Numbered from the stretch's first letter, positions 18,236 through 27,251 are shown. The stretch is DNA of 64,000 bases from CAIODY01 sp046051225 (GCA_046051225.1 JBJOOR010000006.1:62001-126000), one strand, 5' to 3'. The notes: generated from the sequence alone by a model not told the origin. Numbers and translations: made by a program.

Positions 18236-18464
18236 GCATAGCAAAGTGCATAGCCAACGAGGATGCAAGAGGTATTTAGTTTATAACTTATAAATAAAAC
18301 TATTGCTACAGCGGCTTAACAAGCAATTTGAAAGTTCGGTTGTTTCTGCTACTTTTGTTTTCGTGTGGCAGAGGTTAGAAACTTTAGGGGCAAGCTTTGG
18401 GGACACTGCTAACATCAAACTAACTGCAAGAACCGAATAGACAAAACCAATGAGATACTTTTCA
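18236..18464 (+). repeat. About 229-bp direct repeat, second copy
   Basis: Second copy of the repeat at 17517-17744, offset by 719-720 bp. It carries the same leader, start codon and first five codons (MRYFS) but is joined to an unrelated coding sequence. Small differences (for example GCTTAAC here and GTTTAAC in the first copy) show the two have diverged slightly. Confidence 0.92.
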
Positions 18465-18851
18465 CTTGACGAACCACAACTATTAACGCTGCCAAGTAAA
18501 GACTGGTGGACAAACCGCAGAAGAAAATACAACATCGGTTTGGTGATTGCTGGTATTACTGCATTTATTTGTTACGCAATTTTAGGTTCATATTTAATCG
18601 CACCATACGACAACGAGTTTGAGATAACACTGTTTACAATTTTCTTTCAAGGCGTTGGCTATTTAATTATGATGGCGATTGCAAACCTCTTTTACAATCT
18701 TGGTTATTGGGCTGACAAAAATTTTAATAAAGACAATAGTGAGAAATTCAGACAACGAGTATTTAGTTTGGGGTTTTGTTTTTCATGTGGGCTTCCATTT
18801 TTAATTCCCATGCTGACAATTGTAATATATTTGGTAGAGTATAAAAAGTAA
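18450..18851 (+). CDS. Membrane protein of unknown function (accessory region 1)
   Basis: 133 residues with hydrophobic segments near residues 29-50, 62-85 and 105-128, preceded by LPSKDWWTNRRRKYNIG. I do not recognise a named domain. After MRYFS the sequence has nothing in common with the preceding lipoprotein although the leader is nearly identical. It is the last ORF of accessory region 1; cmk follows on the other strand after 45 bp. Confidence 0.65.
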   Translation: MRYFSLDEPQLLTLPSKDWWTNRRRKYNIGLVIAGITAFICYAILGSYLIAPYDNEFEITLFTIFFQGVGYLIMMAIANLFYNLGYWADKNFNKDNSEKFRQRVFSLGFCFSCGLPFLIPMLTIVIYLVEYKK

Positions 18852-18896
18852 CCCTGTAGAAGTTAAGCTGCATTGGTTGTTGTAATCAAAATATAG

Positions 18897-19637
18897 TTAA
18901 AATGATTTTTTAACTAAAAATTTTTCTACTTCTAATTGTTTTTTACCCAAACTAAAATTGGTATTAATCACCATTTCAGCCAATTCAACCAATAAATGCA
19001 ATTGTTGATTGGGCGTAAGATTACTATTATCTACTTCAATGGCATCATCGGCTTTTCGCAAAGGGCTTTCGGCTCTGGTGCTGTCAATTCTATCTCGTTG
19101 TGCTAAGTTGGTAATCACTTCATCAAGCGTTACAATTTCTTCTTTATTTAATAATTCATCATATCGGCGCTGTGCTCTAATAATGGGATGTGCAGTTAAA
19201 AATATTTTTAATTCAGCATCATGAAATACCGTAGAGCCAATATCTCTGCCATCCATCACAATACCTTTTGTAGCACCAATCTTTCTTTGTTGAGCCACCA
19301 TTGCATCACGTACAGGTTTTAAAGCACTTACAGGGCTAACAAAATTGCTAACCTCCATAGTTCGTATTTCTTTTTCTACATTTTTATTATTCAACAATAT
19401 TTCGGGCTTGGCTTCATTGTTTAATTCAAAATGGATATGAATATTTTGCAAAGCATCCAACACAGCATCATTGTTTTCAATATCAATTTTATGCTGCATA
19501 AAATATAAAGTTACAGCACGATACATAGCACCCGAATCAACATAAATATATTGTAATTCTTTTGCCAACTGCCGTGCAACTGTACTTTTTCCGCAAGAAG
19601 AAAATCCATCAATGGCTATGATTATTTTTTTCGACAT
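18897..19637 (-). CDS. cmk: Cytidylate kinase
   Basis: Phosphorylates CMP and dCMP. The P-loop GFSSCGKSTVARQL lies near residues 11-24, VDSGAMYRAVTLYF follows, and the conserved MDGRDIGSTVF lies near residue 126. The length (246 residues) is slightly above the usual 225-230 because of a C-terminal extension of about 15 residues. A TAnnTTTG element ends 4 nt before the ATG, suggesting a leaderless transcript. Accessory region 1 ends immediately downstream. Confidence 0.97.
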   Translation of the reverse strand: MSKKIIIAIDGFSSCGKSTVARQLAKELQYIYVDSGAMYRAVTLYFMQHKIDIENNDAVLDALQNIHIHFELNNEAKPEILLNNKNVEKEIRTMEVSNFVSPVSALKPVRDAMVAQQRKIGATKGIVMDGRDIGSTVFHDAELKIFLTAHPIIRAQRRYDELLNKEEIVTLDEVITNLAQRDRIDSTRAESPLRKADDAIEVDNSNLTPNQQLHLLVELAEMVINTNFSLGKKQLEVEKFLVKKSF

Positions 19638-19641
19638 TCAA

Positions 19642-19649
19642 CAAAGGTA
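19642..19649 (-). promoter_or_regulatory. Candidate -7 element, leaderless promoter of cmk
   Basis: The minus strand reads TACCTTTG (full TAnnTTTG match), then TTGA, then ATG. The 4-nt gap is the same as at the genes starting at 2751 and 21486. Confidence 0.55.
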
Positions 19650-19688
19650 AAAATGAATGATTAATTATCTTGCATCGATTTTTAAAAA

Positions 19689-20783
19689 ATGAAAATAGTT
19701 TTTACCGTTACTAATCAGCTTAATTTTGATCAGCGAATGATTCGCATTTGTACTTCGTTGCAAAATGCTGGATATGATATTACGTTGATTGGTTGGCAAT
19801 TAAAAAAAGCGCCACCACTTAATCAGCTTGTATTTCAACAAAAAAGATTGCCCTTAATTTTTCAAAAAGGAAAATTAAGATACATAGAAACTAATATTCG
19901 GTTGTTTTTCTTTTTGCTATTTTTTAAATGTGATGTAATAGGCGCAATTGATTTAGATACTATTCTGCCTTGCTATTTTGTTAGTAAAATTCGGAATAAA
20001 AAAATTGTGTATGATGCACACGAATATTTTACCGAATTAGAAGAAGTAGTACGCCGCCCCATGATTAAAAAAACATGGTTGGCAATTGAAAAATATTGTG
20101 TACCTAAAATAAAACAGGGTTATACCATTTCGCAATCGTATGCAGATTTGTTTGAAAAAAATTATGCTGTTAAATATCAATTGATACGAAATATTGCTTT
20201 GCTAAAACCAATTCCTGCCATAGCAAAAAAAGAAAGAATTGTTTTATACCAAGGTGCTGTAAACGAGGGTAGGGGCTTGTTTCAATTAGTAGAAGCCATG
20301 AAAAATGTAGATGCTAAATTAATTGTATGTGGCAATGGCGATGTATTTAATGATATAGAAAAATATATTGTAGCCAATAATCTTACTTCAAAAATTGAAT
20401 TAAAAGGATTTATTCATCCTGCCGAATTACAAAAAATTACACCCACTGCTATGGTTGGTATTACCTTGTTTGAAACCAATGGATTGAGTAATTATTACTC
20501 ATTAGCCAATCGTTTTTTTGATTATTTGCATGGTGGTATTCCGCAATTATGCAATCAATATCCCGAATATATAGCGATTAATAAAGAGCATGAAATTGCT
20601 AAATTGATTGATAATTTACAACCTGCTACAATTGCCCATGCATTAAACGAAATGTTGGATAATGCAACCTATTATCAATCATTAGTTAATAATTGCTTAG
20701 CAGCCCGTGAAATTTATAATTGGCAAAATGAAGAAAAAAAACTGATTGCTTTTTATGAAAAACTATGTTCATCTTCATATTGA
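19689..20783 (+). CDS. GT4-type glycosyltransferase
   Basis: 364 residues with a GT-B layout. The N-terminal Rossmann domain starts MKIVFTVTNQLNFDQRMIRI and includes VYDAHEYFTELEEV. The C-terminal donor-binding domain contains VLYQGAVNEGRGLFQLVEAM and SNYYSLANRFFDYLHGGIPQL, the region that normally contacts the nucleotide sugar. The sugar and acceptor are not predictable; cell-surface polysaccharide or lipopolysaccharide synthesis is typical. It is divergent from cmk with a 51-bp gap. Confidence 0.85.
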   Translation: MKIVFTVTNQLNFDQRMIRICTSLQNAGYDITLIGWQLKKAPPLNQLVFQQKRLPLIFQKGKLRYIETNIRLFFFLLFFKCDVIGAIDLDTILPCYFVSKIRNKKIVYDAHEYFTELEEVVRRPMIKKTWLAIEKYCVPKIKQGYTISQSYADLFEKNYAVKYQLIRNIALLKPIPAIAKKERIVLYQGAVNEGRGLFQLVEAMKNVDAKLIVCGNGDVFNDIEKYIVANNLTSKIELKGFIHPAELQKITPTAMVGITLFETNGLSNYYSLANRFFDYLHGGIPQLCNQYPEYIAINKEHEIAKLIDNLQPATIAHALNEMLDNATYYQSLVNNCLAAREIYNWQNEEKKLIAFYEKLCSSSY

Positions 20784-20820
20784 TTGTAGGAACGTAGCCC
20801 TAGCGCAGATTGGCTATACT

Positions 20821-21486
20821 TTAATCTTTACTATTAAATTTAATTGCAACCTGCAAATAATGATTAAAGAAAAATTCTGATTTTAGTTTTTCTGTTTTTA
20901 AAATTTTCATTCCTCGGCTTTCTAAAAAATTATTGTACTCATCTAAATCGTATTGATGAGGATGCAATACATCGCCAGGTATGGCTCTAAACAATTGTTT
21001 GAAAAAAGAATGGTTGTGTGCATCAATTGTAATCACCAATTGCCCATTTGGTTTTAACATATTGCAAAGCTTATCATAACAAAAATCAATATTACTTACA
21101 TGGTTAATAGCATTCATGCAAAATATTACATCGTATTTTTTTGTAGGATTAAAATCTTCTAAAGGCATAGCAAAAAAATTAATTAAAGGATAATTGCTTC
21201 GCTTAAAATGAGGAAGATTCTTTTCGTATTCGTTTAATAAAGGGTCTTCGGCATCTATTTTTACAAAATTTGGTAAAGCCATAAAAACGCCAGCAGGACC
21301 ACAACCGCAATCTAATATTTCATGCTTATCAGTAAATTGTATAGAGTCGATTTTTGAAAGTAAATTGAGCCAATAATTTTTTTTCCAAACGGCATATTCA
21401 GCAGGATTTTTATCACCCAAGTAATTTTTCCACCACTTTAACTCAATGCTTTGAGCCAATTTCCATTTAACTGTTTTTGATTGCAT
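20821..21486 (-). CDS. Class I SAM-dependent methyltransferase
   Basis: 221 residues. The SAM-binding motif I is EILDCGCGPAGVF, with the later motifs DVIFCMNAINHV and LKPNGQLVITIDAHNH typical of type 11 methyltransferases. The substrate is unknown. The glycosyltransferase gene converges on it from the left. A TAnnTTTG element lies exactly 4 nt before the ATG, indicating a leaderless message. Confidence 0.87.
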   Translation of the reverse strand: MQSKTVKWKLAQSIELKWWKNYLGDKNPAEYAVWKKNYWLNLLSKIDSIQFTDKHEILDCGCGPAGVFMALPNFVKIDAEDPLLNEYEKNLPHFKRSNYPLINFFAMPLEDFNPTKKYDVIFCMNAINHVSNIDFCYDKLCNMLKPNGQLVITIDAHNHSFFKQLFRAIPGDVLHPHQYDLDEYNNFLESRGMKILKTEKLKSEFFFNHYLQVAIKFNSKD

Positions 21487-21490
21487 GCAA

Positions 21491-21498
21491 CAAAAGTA
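21491..21498 (-). promoter_or_regulatory. Candidate -7 element, leaderless promoter of the methyltransferase gene
   Basis: The minus strand reads TACTTTTG, then TTGC, then ATG: a full TAnnTTTG match with the same 4-nt spacing seen at 2756 and 19642. Confidence 0.55.
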
Positions 21499-21510
21499 AT
21501 TTTTTTGATT

Positions 21511-21852
21511 TTATATATCGGCAATCATTTTTTCTATTTCTTCTAGCTTATCTAATGATAACTTACCCAGCATTTTTTTAATCTCTACTCGTTTAGATTG
21601 AGTTCTTATTTTTTGTAATGGATGGTCTTTTCTATCATCTAATAAATCATTGGGTTTCCACTCAAAAATATCGTTGGGCGTACAGTTTAATGATATGCAA
21701 AGTTTTTCAATATGGTTTATTCTAATGTGTTCTACTTTATTGTTTTTTAGTTTATGAGCCGTAAAAGGTACAAAGCCTTCTTGCACTAAAAATTTATAAG
21801 GTTGTTCAATGCCTCTGGCTTTAAATACTCGATGAAGATTAATATGTAGCAT
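21511..21852 (-). CDS. Helix-turn-helix (XRE-type) regulator
   Basis: 113 residues. The first 65 or so have the layout of a Cro/C1-type DNA-binding domain (INLHRVFKARGIEQPYKFL, VPFTAHKLKNNKVEHIRINHIEKLCISLNCTPNDIFEW), in which the last segment is the usual helix-5 motif. A charged C-terminal helix (KKMLGKLSLDKLEEIEKMI) may mediate dimerisation. Similar small regulators are common single-copy genes in Bacteroidota. The regulated genes are unknown. Confidence 0.8.
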   Translation of the reverse strand: MLHINLHRVFKARGIEQPYKFLVQEGFVPFTAHKLKNNKVEHIRINHIEKLCISLNCTPNDIFEWKPNDLLDDRKDHPLQKIRTQSKRVEIKKMLGKLSLDKLEEIEKMIADI

Positions 21853-22040
21853 AAAATGATGAATTACAAAAAGTCAATAATTTTATACAAAAAAACAATT
21901 TATAGTTGGCATGTTTTAAAATAATTATTCACAAGTGTTAACTGTAGTTATACAAAATCAATTTAAAATAATATAATATCAAAGTGAAATGTAAAAAACT
22001 CAAACTAATAAGAATCATATTTTGGCTTCAAAAAATGTTT

Positions 22041-22048
22041 TATTTTTG
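22041..22048 (+). promoter_or_regulatory. Candidate -7 element of trhO
   Basis: TATTTTTG is a full match to TAnnTTTG, about 80 nt before the trhO start. A TTTG lies 16 nt upstream (22021-22024), a rather short spacing for a -33 box. Confidence 0.45.
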
Positions 22049-22065
22049 CACTGATTAAAAATTTT

Positions 22066-22088
22066 ATCTACCCTGCAAGTAGATTTTT
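22066..22088 (+). promoter_or_regulatory. Small hairpin plus T run in the trhO leader
   Basis: ATCTAC (22066-22071) and GTAGAT (22079-22084) form a 6-bp stem directly followed by four T residues, between the likely transcription start and the trhO ATG. It resembles a weak intrinsic terminator and could act as an attenuator, but the stem is short. Confidence 0.3.
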
Positions 22089-22128
22089 ATAACATAACAT
22101 TTATTGTTATTCATAAAATTTTATACCC

Positions 22129-23172
22129 ATGTCAGTACTCTACAATCGTATTTCGCAAAAGGAATTAAAAGAAAAACTTTTGCAATCAAATGAAGCTCGT
22201 AAAACTGTTTCTTTTTATCATTATTTTAAAATAAATGAGCCACAACAACTTCGTGATGAATTGTTCAAAAACCTATTTCAACTACAGGTATTGGGTAGAA
22301 TATATGTGGCGCATGAAGGCATTAATGCTCAAATAAGTGTAGCTGTTGAAAATTTTGAGGCATTTAAAAATTATATTTATTCTATTGAACCAATGAATGG
22401 AATAAGACTAAATGAAGCTATTGATGATAATGGTAAAAGCTTTTGGGTATTAAAAATAAAGGTTAGAAATAAAATTGTAGCCGATGGAATTATCGACCCT
22501 GCATTTAGTATGCAAAATAAAGGCAAATATTTAAAGGCTAATGAATACAATGAACTGGCCGAAAAGCCCGATACTATTATTGTAGATATGCGTAATCATT
22601 ATGAATACGAAGTGGGGCATTTTAAAAATGCTATTGAAGTGCCATCCGAAACATTTAAGCAGCAATTGCCTATGGCTGTAGATATGTTGAAAGATGCAAA
22701 AGATAAAAATATAATTATGTATTGCACTGGCGGTATTAGATGCGAAAAAGCTAGTGCCTATATGCTTCATCATGGGTTTAAAAATGTATTTCATGTAGAA
22801 GGTGGAATAATAGAATATAGCAATAAAGCGAAAGAGTGGGGGATTGAAAATAAATTTATTGGAAAAAACTTTGTGTTTGACGAACGCCTTGGCGAACGAA
22901 TAACTAATGATATCATATCGCAATGTCATCAATGTGGTAAACCTACCGATACGCATATCAATTGCATAAATCAAGCTTGTCATTTATTGTTTATTCAATG
23001 CCATGAATGTGCTGAAAAATATAATCAATGCTGTAGTATCGCTTGTAAAGATGTAGTAGCATTGCCCGAAGAGGAACAAAAACAATTACGCAAAGGTGTA
23101 GATAAAGGCAAAATGATTAATCATAGAAGTAAAAACAGGTTAAATAATTTACGACAAACAGGAGAGGGGTAA
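22129..23172 (+). CDS. trhO: tRNA uridine(34) hydroxylase TrhO (rhodanese family)
   Basis: Oxygen-dependent enzyme that makes 5-hydroxyuridine at wobble position 34 of certain tRNAs. The N-terminal ferredoxin-like domain (FYHYFKI to GRIYVAHEGINAQIS) is followed by a rhodanese domain with active-site Cys in MYCTGGIRCEKASAYM. The C-terminal segment is rich in cysteines (CHQCGKPTDTHINC, CHECAEKYNQCCSIAC), probably a metal site. The length of 347 residues and domain order match the YceA/TrhO family. Confidence 0.95.
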   Translation: MSVLYNRISQKELKEKLLQSNEARKTVSFYHYFKINEPQQLRDELFKNLFQLQVLGRIYVAHEGINAQISVAVENFEAFKNYIYSIEPMNGIRLNEAIDDNGKSFWVLKIKVRNKIVADGIIDPAFSMQNKGKYLKANEYNELAEKPDTIIVDMRNHYEYEVGHFKNAIEVPSETFKQQLPMAVDMLKDAKDKNIIMYCTGGIRCEKASAYMLHHGFKNVFHVEGGIIEYSNKAKEWGIENKFIGKNFVFDERLGERITNDIISQCHQCGKPTDTHINCINQACHLLFIQCHECAEKYNQCCSIACKDVVALPEEEQKQLRKGVDKGKMINHRSKNRLNNLRQTGEG

Positions 23173-23183
23173 ATAAAAAAATC

Positions 23184-24140
23184 TTATTGCTTAATAAACT
23201 TAAGTAAATGTAAATTATTATCCGCATCTATCAATCTAATCACATACATGGCAGCTGATAAATTTTTAACATCCACTAATAATCTATGCCCATCATAAGC
23301 TTGCTGAATAACCACATTAGATGTAGTATTTATACCTAAAACATTGTAAAAAAACAATTTGTCTTTGCTTATTCTTTGTTTCGACTCAATGGTTATTTTT
23401 TCGGTAGATGGATTAGGGAATAATAATACATCGGCAATATTGGTAGTATCAAAATCATCATTGCATAATAATGAATCGGTGCTTACACACACATCATCAA
23501 TATAATAATAGGCTGTGCAATCATAATTTTTCAGAATAGTTCGTTGAGTAGATGCATCATTAAAAAAATTACCAATAATCAAATATTGATAATTTGAATC
23601 GGCTGTAAATGCACCCGAAATAGATACCCATTTATTTTTTTCGAGAATAATATTTTTATTTAAAATATGCGCCTTGTTATTGATGGGCGCTACAATTGAA
23701 TCAGTATATTCTTTATTTGAAAACATGGCACCAAGATTATTGCTGCCACAATTTGCACTATCGGCTAAGCTTACTTTATAGTTTATAAAATATCGAGTTC
23801 CTTTTTGTAAAGGTTCGTTTAGTTTAACGCCTAAAAATTCACGATATGGATGAATTAAAGCATTATCTAAAAAAGAATAAAAACCACAATATTTATTACC
23901 CGAATGTGCTGCTTGAAAACCAAAACCATTACCAGGTACGCCTGAAAAATCTAAGTTTCCTGTGTAAAAAAAATCAGGCGAATTGCCAAACGAACTCCAA
24001 CTTGATGCTGGAATATAATCAATGCCACTTCGTAAATAATTGCCAGTAGTATCTTCAAAACTAGGGTTTGGCACAATGTTCTGTGCCATTAATAAATTAG
24101 TAATTGATACTAAAAATATAAAAATGAAAGTTTTTTTCAT
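23184..24140 (-). CDS. T9SS type A sorting-domain secreted protein
   Basis: 318 residues. It has a signal peptide (MKKTFIFIFLVSITNLLMAQ) and a carbohydrate-binding-like domain beginning NIVPNPSFEDTTGNY, containing YCGFYSFLDNALIHPYREFL and the acidic DDVCVSTDSL. The C-terminal sorting domain (VLLFPNPSTEKITIES, LRLIDADNNLHLLKFIKQ) targets it to the T9SS. The segment NPSFEDT is typical of surface proteins with a jelly-roll binding domain. The ligand is unknown. Confidence 0.83.
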   Translation of the reverse strand: MKKTFIFIFLVSITNLLMAQNIVPNPSFEDTTGNYLRSGIDYIPASSWSSFGNSPDFFYTGNLDFSGVPGNGFGFQAAHSGNKYCGFYSFLDNALIHPYREFLGVKLNEPLQKGTRYFINYKVSLADSANCGSNNLGAMFSNKEYTDSIVAPINNKAHILNKNIILEKNKWVSISGAFTADSNYQYLIIGNFFNDASTQRTILKNYDCTAYYYIDDVCVSTDSLLCNDDFDTTNIADVLLFPNPSTEKITIESKQRISKDKLFFYNVLGINTTSNVVIQQAYDGHRLLVDVKNLSAAMYVIRLIDADNNLHLLKFIKQ

Positions 24141-24248
24141 GCTATAAATTATTTTATATGGAACATAAATTCAGTATAAAATTAAATAATATATTGATTA
24201 GTGCAATAATATTTTTAGCACATAAGTAATTATAGCCTTGCAAAATTT

Positions 24249-24256
24249 TAGCTTTG
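24249..24256 (+). promoter_or_regulatory. Candidate -7 element of the ABC-F gene
   Basis: TAGCTTTG is a full TAnnTTTG match about 19 nt before the ATG at 24275; the leader would be about 14 nt. A -33 box is not clear. Confidence 0.45.
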
Positions 24257-24274
24257 CACTAAAATTAATAATAC

Positions 24275-26146
24275 ATGCACTACGCTAGTCTTGAAAATGT
24301 GAGTAAGAGTTTTGGAGTACAACCTTTGTTTGAAAACATTACGCTTCATATAAATGAAGGAGATAAAATAGCACTAATAGCTAAAAATGGAAATGGCAAA
24401 AGCACTATGCTTAAAATGTTATGTGGTAAAGAATATTGCGATACAGGCAAGGCTTGGATACATAAGGATGTAAACGTAGTATTTTTAAATCAAGACCCAT
24501 TATTTGAAGAACAAAAAACGGTGTTAGAAAATATTTTTAATCATCCCAATCCGCAGTTGCAATTGATTAAAGATTATGAAAATGAATTGCAAAATAATCC
24601 CGAATCGGACGAGCTAATTAGATTGATGCACGAAATAGATAACCAAGGTGCTTGGGGCATTGAAAACGAAGTGCACCAAATTATTAGTAAATTAAAATTA
24701 TCGTTTTTAACAAAACCAATGCATCAACTAAGCGGTGGGCAGCGCAAACGAGTGGCTTTGGCAAAAACATTAATTGATGTTGGTTTTATGAATCAACACA
24801 CTTTATTAATTTTAGATGAACCTACCAACCACCTTGATTTTAGTATGATTGAATGGTTGGAACATTATCTAAATAGCCATTCGCTTACTTTGCTTTTAGT
24901 AACCCATGATAGATATTTTTTAGATAACGTATGTACTACAATTATTGAATTAGAAGATAGTATTATTTATCCTTATGAAGGCAATTATGCTTACTTTTTA
25001 GAAAAAAAATCCGAACGTGAAATGGTGGCTGCTAGCGAATTACAGAAGGATAAAAATATTTTTAGACGAGAATTAGATTGGATAAGAAAACAACCCAAAG
25101 CCCGAACTGTAAAATCGAAATCGAGAATTGATGCATTTGATGAAGTGAAGCAACGAGCCATGAAACGGAAAGATGATTTGCAATTAGAATTGCAAGTGAA
25201 AATGACAAGGCTTGGTGGTAAAACAGTTGAAATGAAAAAAGTATATAAAGCCTATGGCGATTTAGAAATATTAAAAGGCTACGATTATACTTTTAAGAAG
25301 GGTGAACGAATTGGCATTGTTGGACCAAATGGTGTGGGTAAAAGTACATTTTTAAACTTAATTCAAAACCTTGAACAACCAGATAGCGGCAAAATAAACA
25401 TTGGTGAAACAGTTGTGTTTGGCAATTATGATCAAAAAGGATTGCATCTTAAAGAAGATAGACGAGTGATTGAATTTGTAAAAGATATTGCCGAAAATTT
25501 TGTGCTGGCAAATGGTACAAAAGTTAGTCCATCACAATTTTTACAAAAATTTTTGTTTGAAGGCGATAAGCAACATACATTTATTTCGAAATTAAGCGGT
25601 GGCGAAAAACGAAGATTGCATTTGCTAAGTGTATTGTATCAAAATCCAAATTTTTTAATTTTAGATGAACCCACAAATGATTTAGATTTATTAACCTTAC
25701 AAGTGTTAGAAGAGTTTCTATTAGACTTTCCTGGTTGTGTAGCCATTGTATCGCACGATAGATATTTTTTAGATAAATTGGTTGACCATTTAATGGTGTT
25801 TGAAGGCAATGGTGTAATATCTGATTTTCCTGGCACTTATACCGAGTATCGTGAATTTTTAAAAGCCACTATTAAAGAGGACGATGATAATGAACCCGAA
25901 GAAATAAAGCCTGCCGAAAAAAAACAAACCGAAAAACCGAAATTAAATTACAACGAAAAAAAGGAATACGATAAATTAGAAAAAGAAATTGAAAAATTAG
26001 AAACCGAAAAAAAACAAATTGAGGAAAGCCTAAATACAGAAACTAATTTTGATAAAATTAATGCTGCTTCATTGCGATTAGGCGAAATAATGAAACTAAT
26101 GGATGATAAAGGTATGCGATGGCTTGAACTAGGCGAAAATTTATAG
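24275..26146 (+). CDS. ABC-F family ATP-binding protein (Uup-like)
   Basis: Two ABC ATPase domains without transmembrane segments. Domain 1 has Walker A AKNGNGKSTMLK and signature LSGGQRKRVALAK. Domain 2 has Walker A GPNGVGKSTFLN and signature LSGGEKRRLHLLS. Both have the LDEPTN Walker B. The interdomain linker contains the ABC-F feature FRRELDWIRKQPKARTVKSKSR. The C-terminal about 70 residues form a charged coiled coil (KEYDKLEKEIEKLETEKKQI), as in Uup. ABC-F proteins act on the ribosome; this subtype is linked to ribosome or DNA-repair functions. Length 623 residues. An 8-bp hairpin at 26151-26179 follows but lacks a T run. Confidence 0.93.
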   Translation: MHYASLENVSKSFGVQPLFENITLHINEGDKIALIAKNGNGKSTMLKMLCGKEYCDTGKAWIHKDVNVVFLNQDPLFEEQKTVLENIFNHPNPQLQLIKDYENELQNNPESDELIRLMHEIDNQGAWGIENEVHQIISKLKLSFLTKPMHQLSGGQRKRVALAKTLIDVGFMNQHTLLILDEPTNHLDFSMIEWLEHYLNSHSLTLLLVTHDRYFLDNVCTTIIELEDSIIYPYEGNYAYFLEKKSEREMVAASELQKDKNIFRRELDWIRKQPKARTVKSKSRIDAFDEVKQRAMKRKDDLQLELQVKMTRLGGKTVEMKKVYKAYGDLEILKGYDYTFKKGERIGIVGPNGVGKSTFLNLIQNLEQPDSGKINIGETVVFGNYDQKGLHLKEDRRVIEFVKDIAENFVLANGTKVSPSQFLQKFLFEGDKQHTFISKLSGGEKRRLHLLSVLYQNPNFLILDEPTNDLDLLTLQVLEEFLLDFPGCVAIVSHDRYFLDKLVDHLMVFEGNGVISDFPGTYTEYREFLKATIKEDDDNEPEEIKPAEKKQTEKPKLNYNEKKEYDKLEKEIEKLETEKKQIEESLNTETNFDKINAASLRLGEIMKLMDDKGMRWLELGENL

Positions 26147-26289
26147 TAATAACCCGATGTAAATTTAGTAAATCGGGTTGCAAGCAGAAAGAAAAACTTA
26201 TAGCAATTGAGGCGGTACAAGTTTTTTTCAATAAACAAACCTTAATATTTTGTGTTATTAATGATGGCATTTTATAAAAGTTAAAATTG

Positions 26290-26297
26290 TACTTTTG
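26290..26297 (+). promoter_or_regulatory. Candidate -7 element of trxB
   Basis: TACTTTTG is a full TAnnTTTG match about 25 nt before the trxB ATG. No TTTG at the expected -33 spacing. Confidence 0.45.
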
Positions 26298-26321
26298 CCA
26301 ACTTAAAAAAAAATTAAAAAA

Positions 26322-27251
26322 ATGGAAACAATTAAATGTTTGATAATAGGCAGTGGCCCGGCAGGATATACAGCAGCTATTTATGCATCACGAGCTAATT
26401 TAAAACCTGTAATGTATACAGGCTTAGAACAAGGCGGACAATTAATGCAAACTACAGATGTAGAAAATTATCCAGGCTATCCCAATGGCATATTAGGACC
26501 CGAGATGATGGAAGATTTTAGAAAACAAGCAGAAAGAATGGGTACTGATATTCGTTATGCTATTGTTACAAAAGTAGAACAAGGCAATCCCTACCATACT
26601 GTGCATATTGAAGATGGAACGGTTTTGAAGGCTGCAACTGTTATTATTGCCACAGGTGCAAAGGCAAAATGGTTGGGCATACCTAGCGAACAAAAATTGA
26701 ATGGATATGGCGTATCAGCATGTGCCGTATGCGATGGATTTTTTTATAAAAATACCGATGTGGCTATTGTAGGCGCTGGCGATACAGCTTGCGAAGAAGC
26801 AATTTATCTTTCTAAATTGTGTACACATGTACACATGCTGGTAAGAACGGATAAAATGAGAGCCAGCAAAGTGATGCAACAACGAGTATTAGAAACGAAA
26901 AACATTACAGTATATTGGAATTGCGAAACAGATGAAATACTTGGCGATAAAGGCGTTGAGGCTGTAAGGATTTTTAATAATAAAGAAAATAGAAAATTCG
27001 AAATACCGATAAAAGGTTTTTTTGTAGCTATTGGTCATCAGCCAAGCAGCGATTTATTTAAAGGTTGGATGGATATGGACGAACAAGGCTATATTATTAC
27101 AAAACCAGGCACTACGCTTACCAATATTGATGGTATATTTGCCGCTGGCGATGTACAAGACAAAAACTATCGTCAGGCAGTTACATCAGCTGGTAGTGGC
27201 TGTATGGCTGCTTTAGATGCCGAAAGGTACTTAAGCCACCATGCACTATAA
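26322..27251 (+). CDS. trxB: Thioredoxin-disulfide reductase
   Basis: NADPH-dependent flavoenzyme that reduces thioredoxin. The FAD-binding GSGPAGYTAAIYASRAN is at the N-terminus, the redox-active CAVC is at residues 134-137, the NADPH-binding GAGDTACEEA follows, and the C-terminal FAD motif is FAAGDVQDKNYRQA. The length (309 residues) is normal for a bacterial low-molecular-weight TrxR. It forms a single-gene unit ending in a perfect terminator. Confidence 0.96.
   Translation: METIKCLIIGSGPAGYTAAIYASRANLKPVMYTGLEQGGQLMQTTDVENYPGYPNGILGPEMMEDFRKQAERMGTDIRYAIVTKVEQGNPYHTVHIEDGTVLKAATVIIATGAKAKWLGIPSEQKLNGYGVSACAVCDGFFYKNTDVAIVGAGDTACEEAIYLSKLCTHVHMLVRTDKMRASKVMQQRVLETKNITVYWNCETDEILGDKGVEAVRIFNNKENRKFEIPIKGFFVAIGHQPSSDLFKGWMDMDEQGYIITKPGTTLTNIDGIFAAGDVQDKNYRQAVTSAGSGCMAALDAERYLSHHAL

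Noticed and set aside
14660..18890. Calling the region a true integron
   Set aside because: No integrase gene in the window and the core sites only partly match the RYYYAAC / GTTRRRY pattern; kept as a hypothesis in findings.
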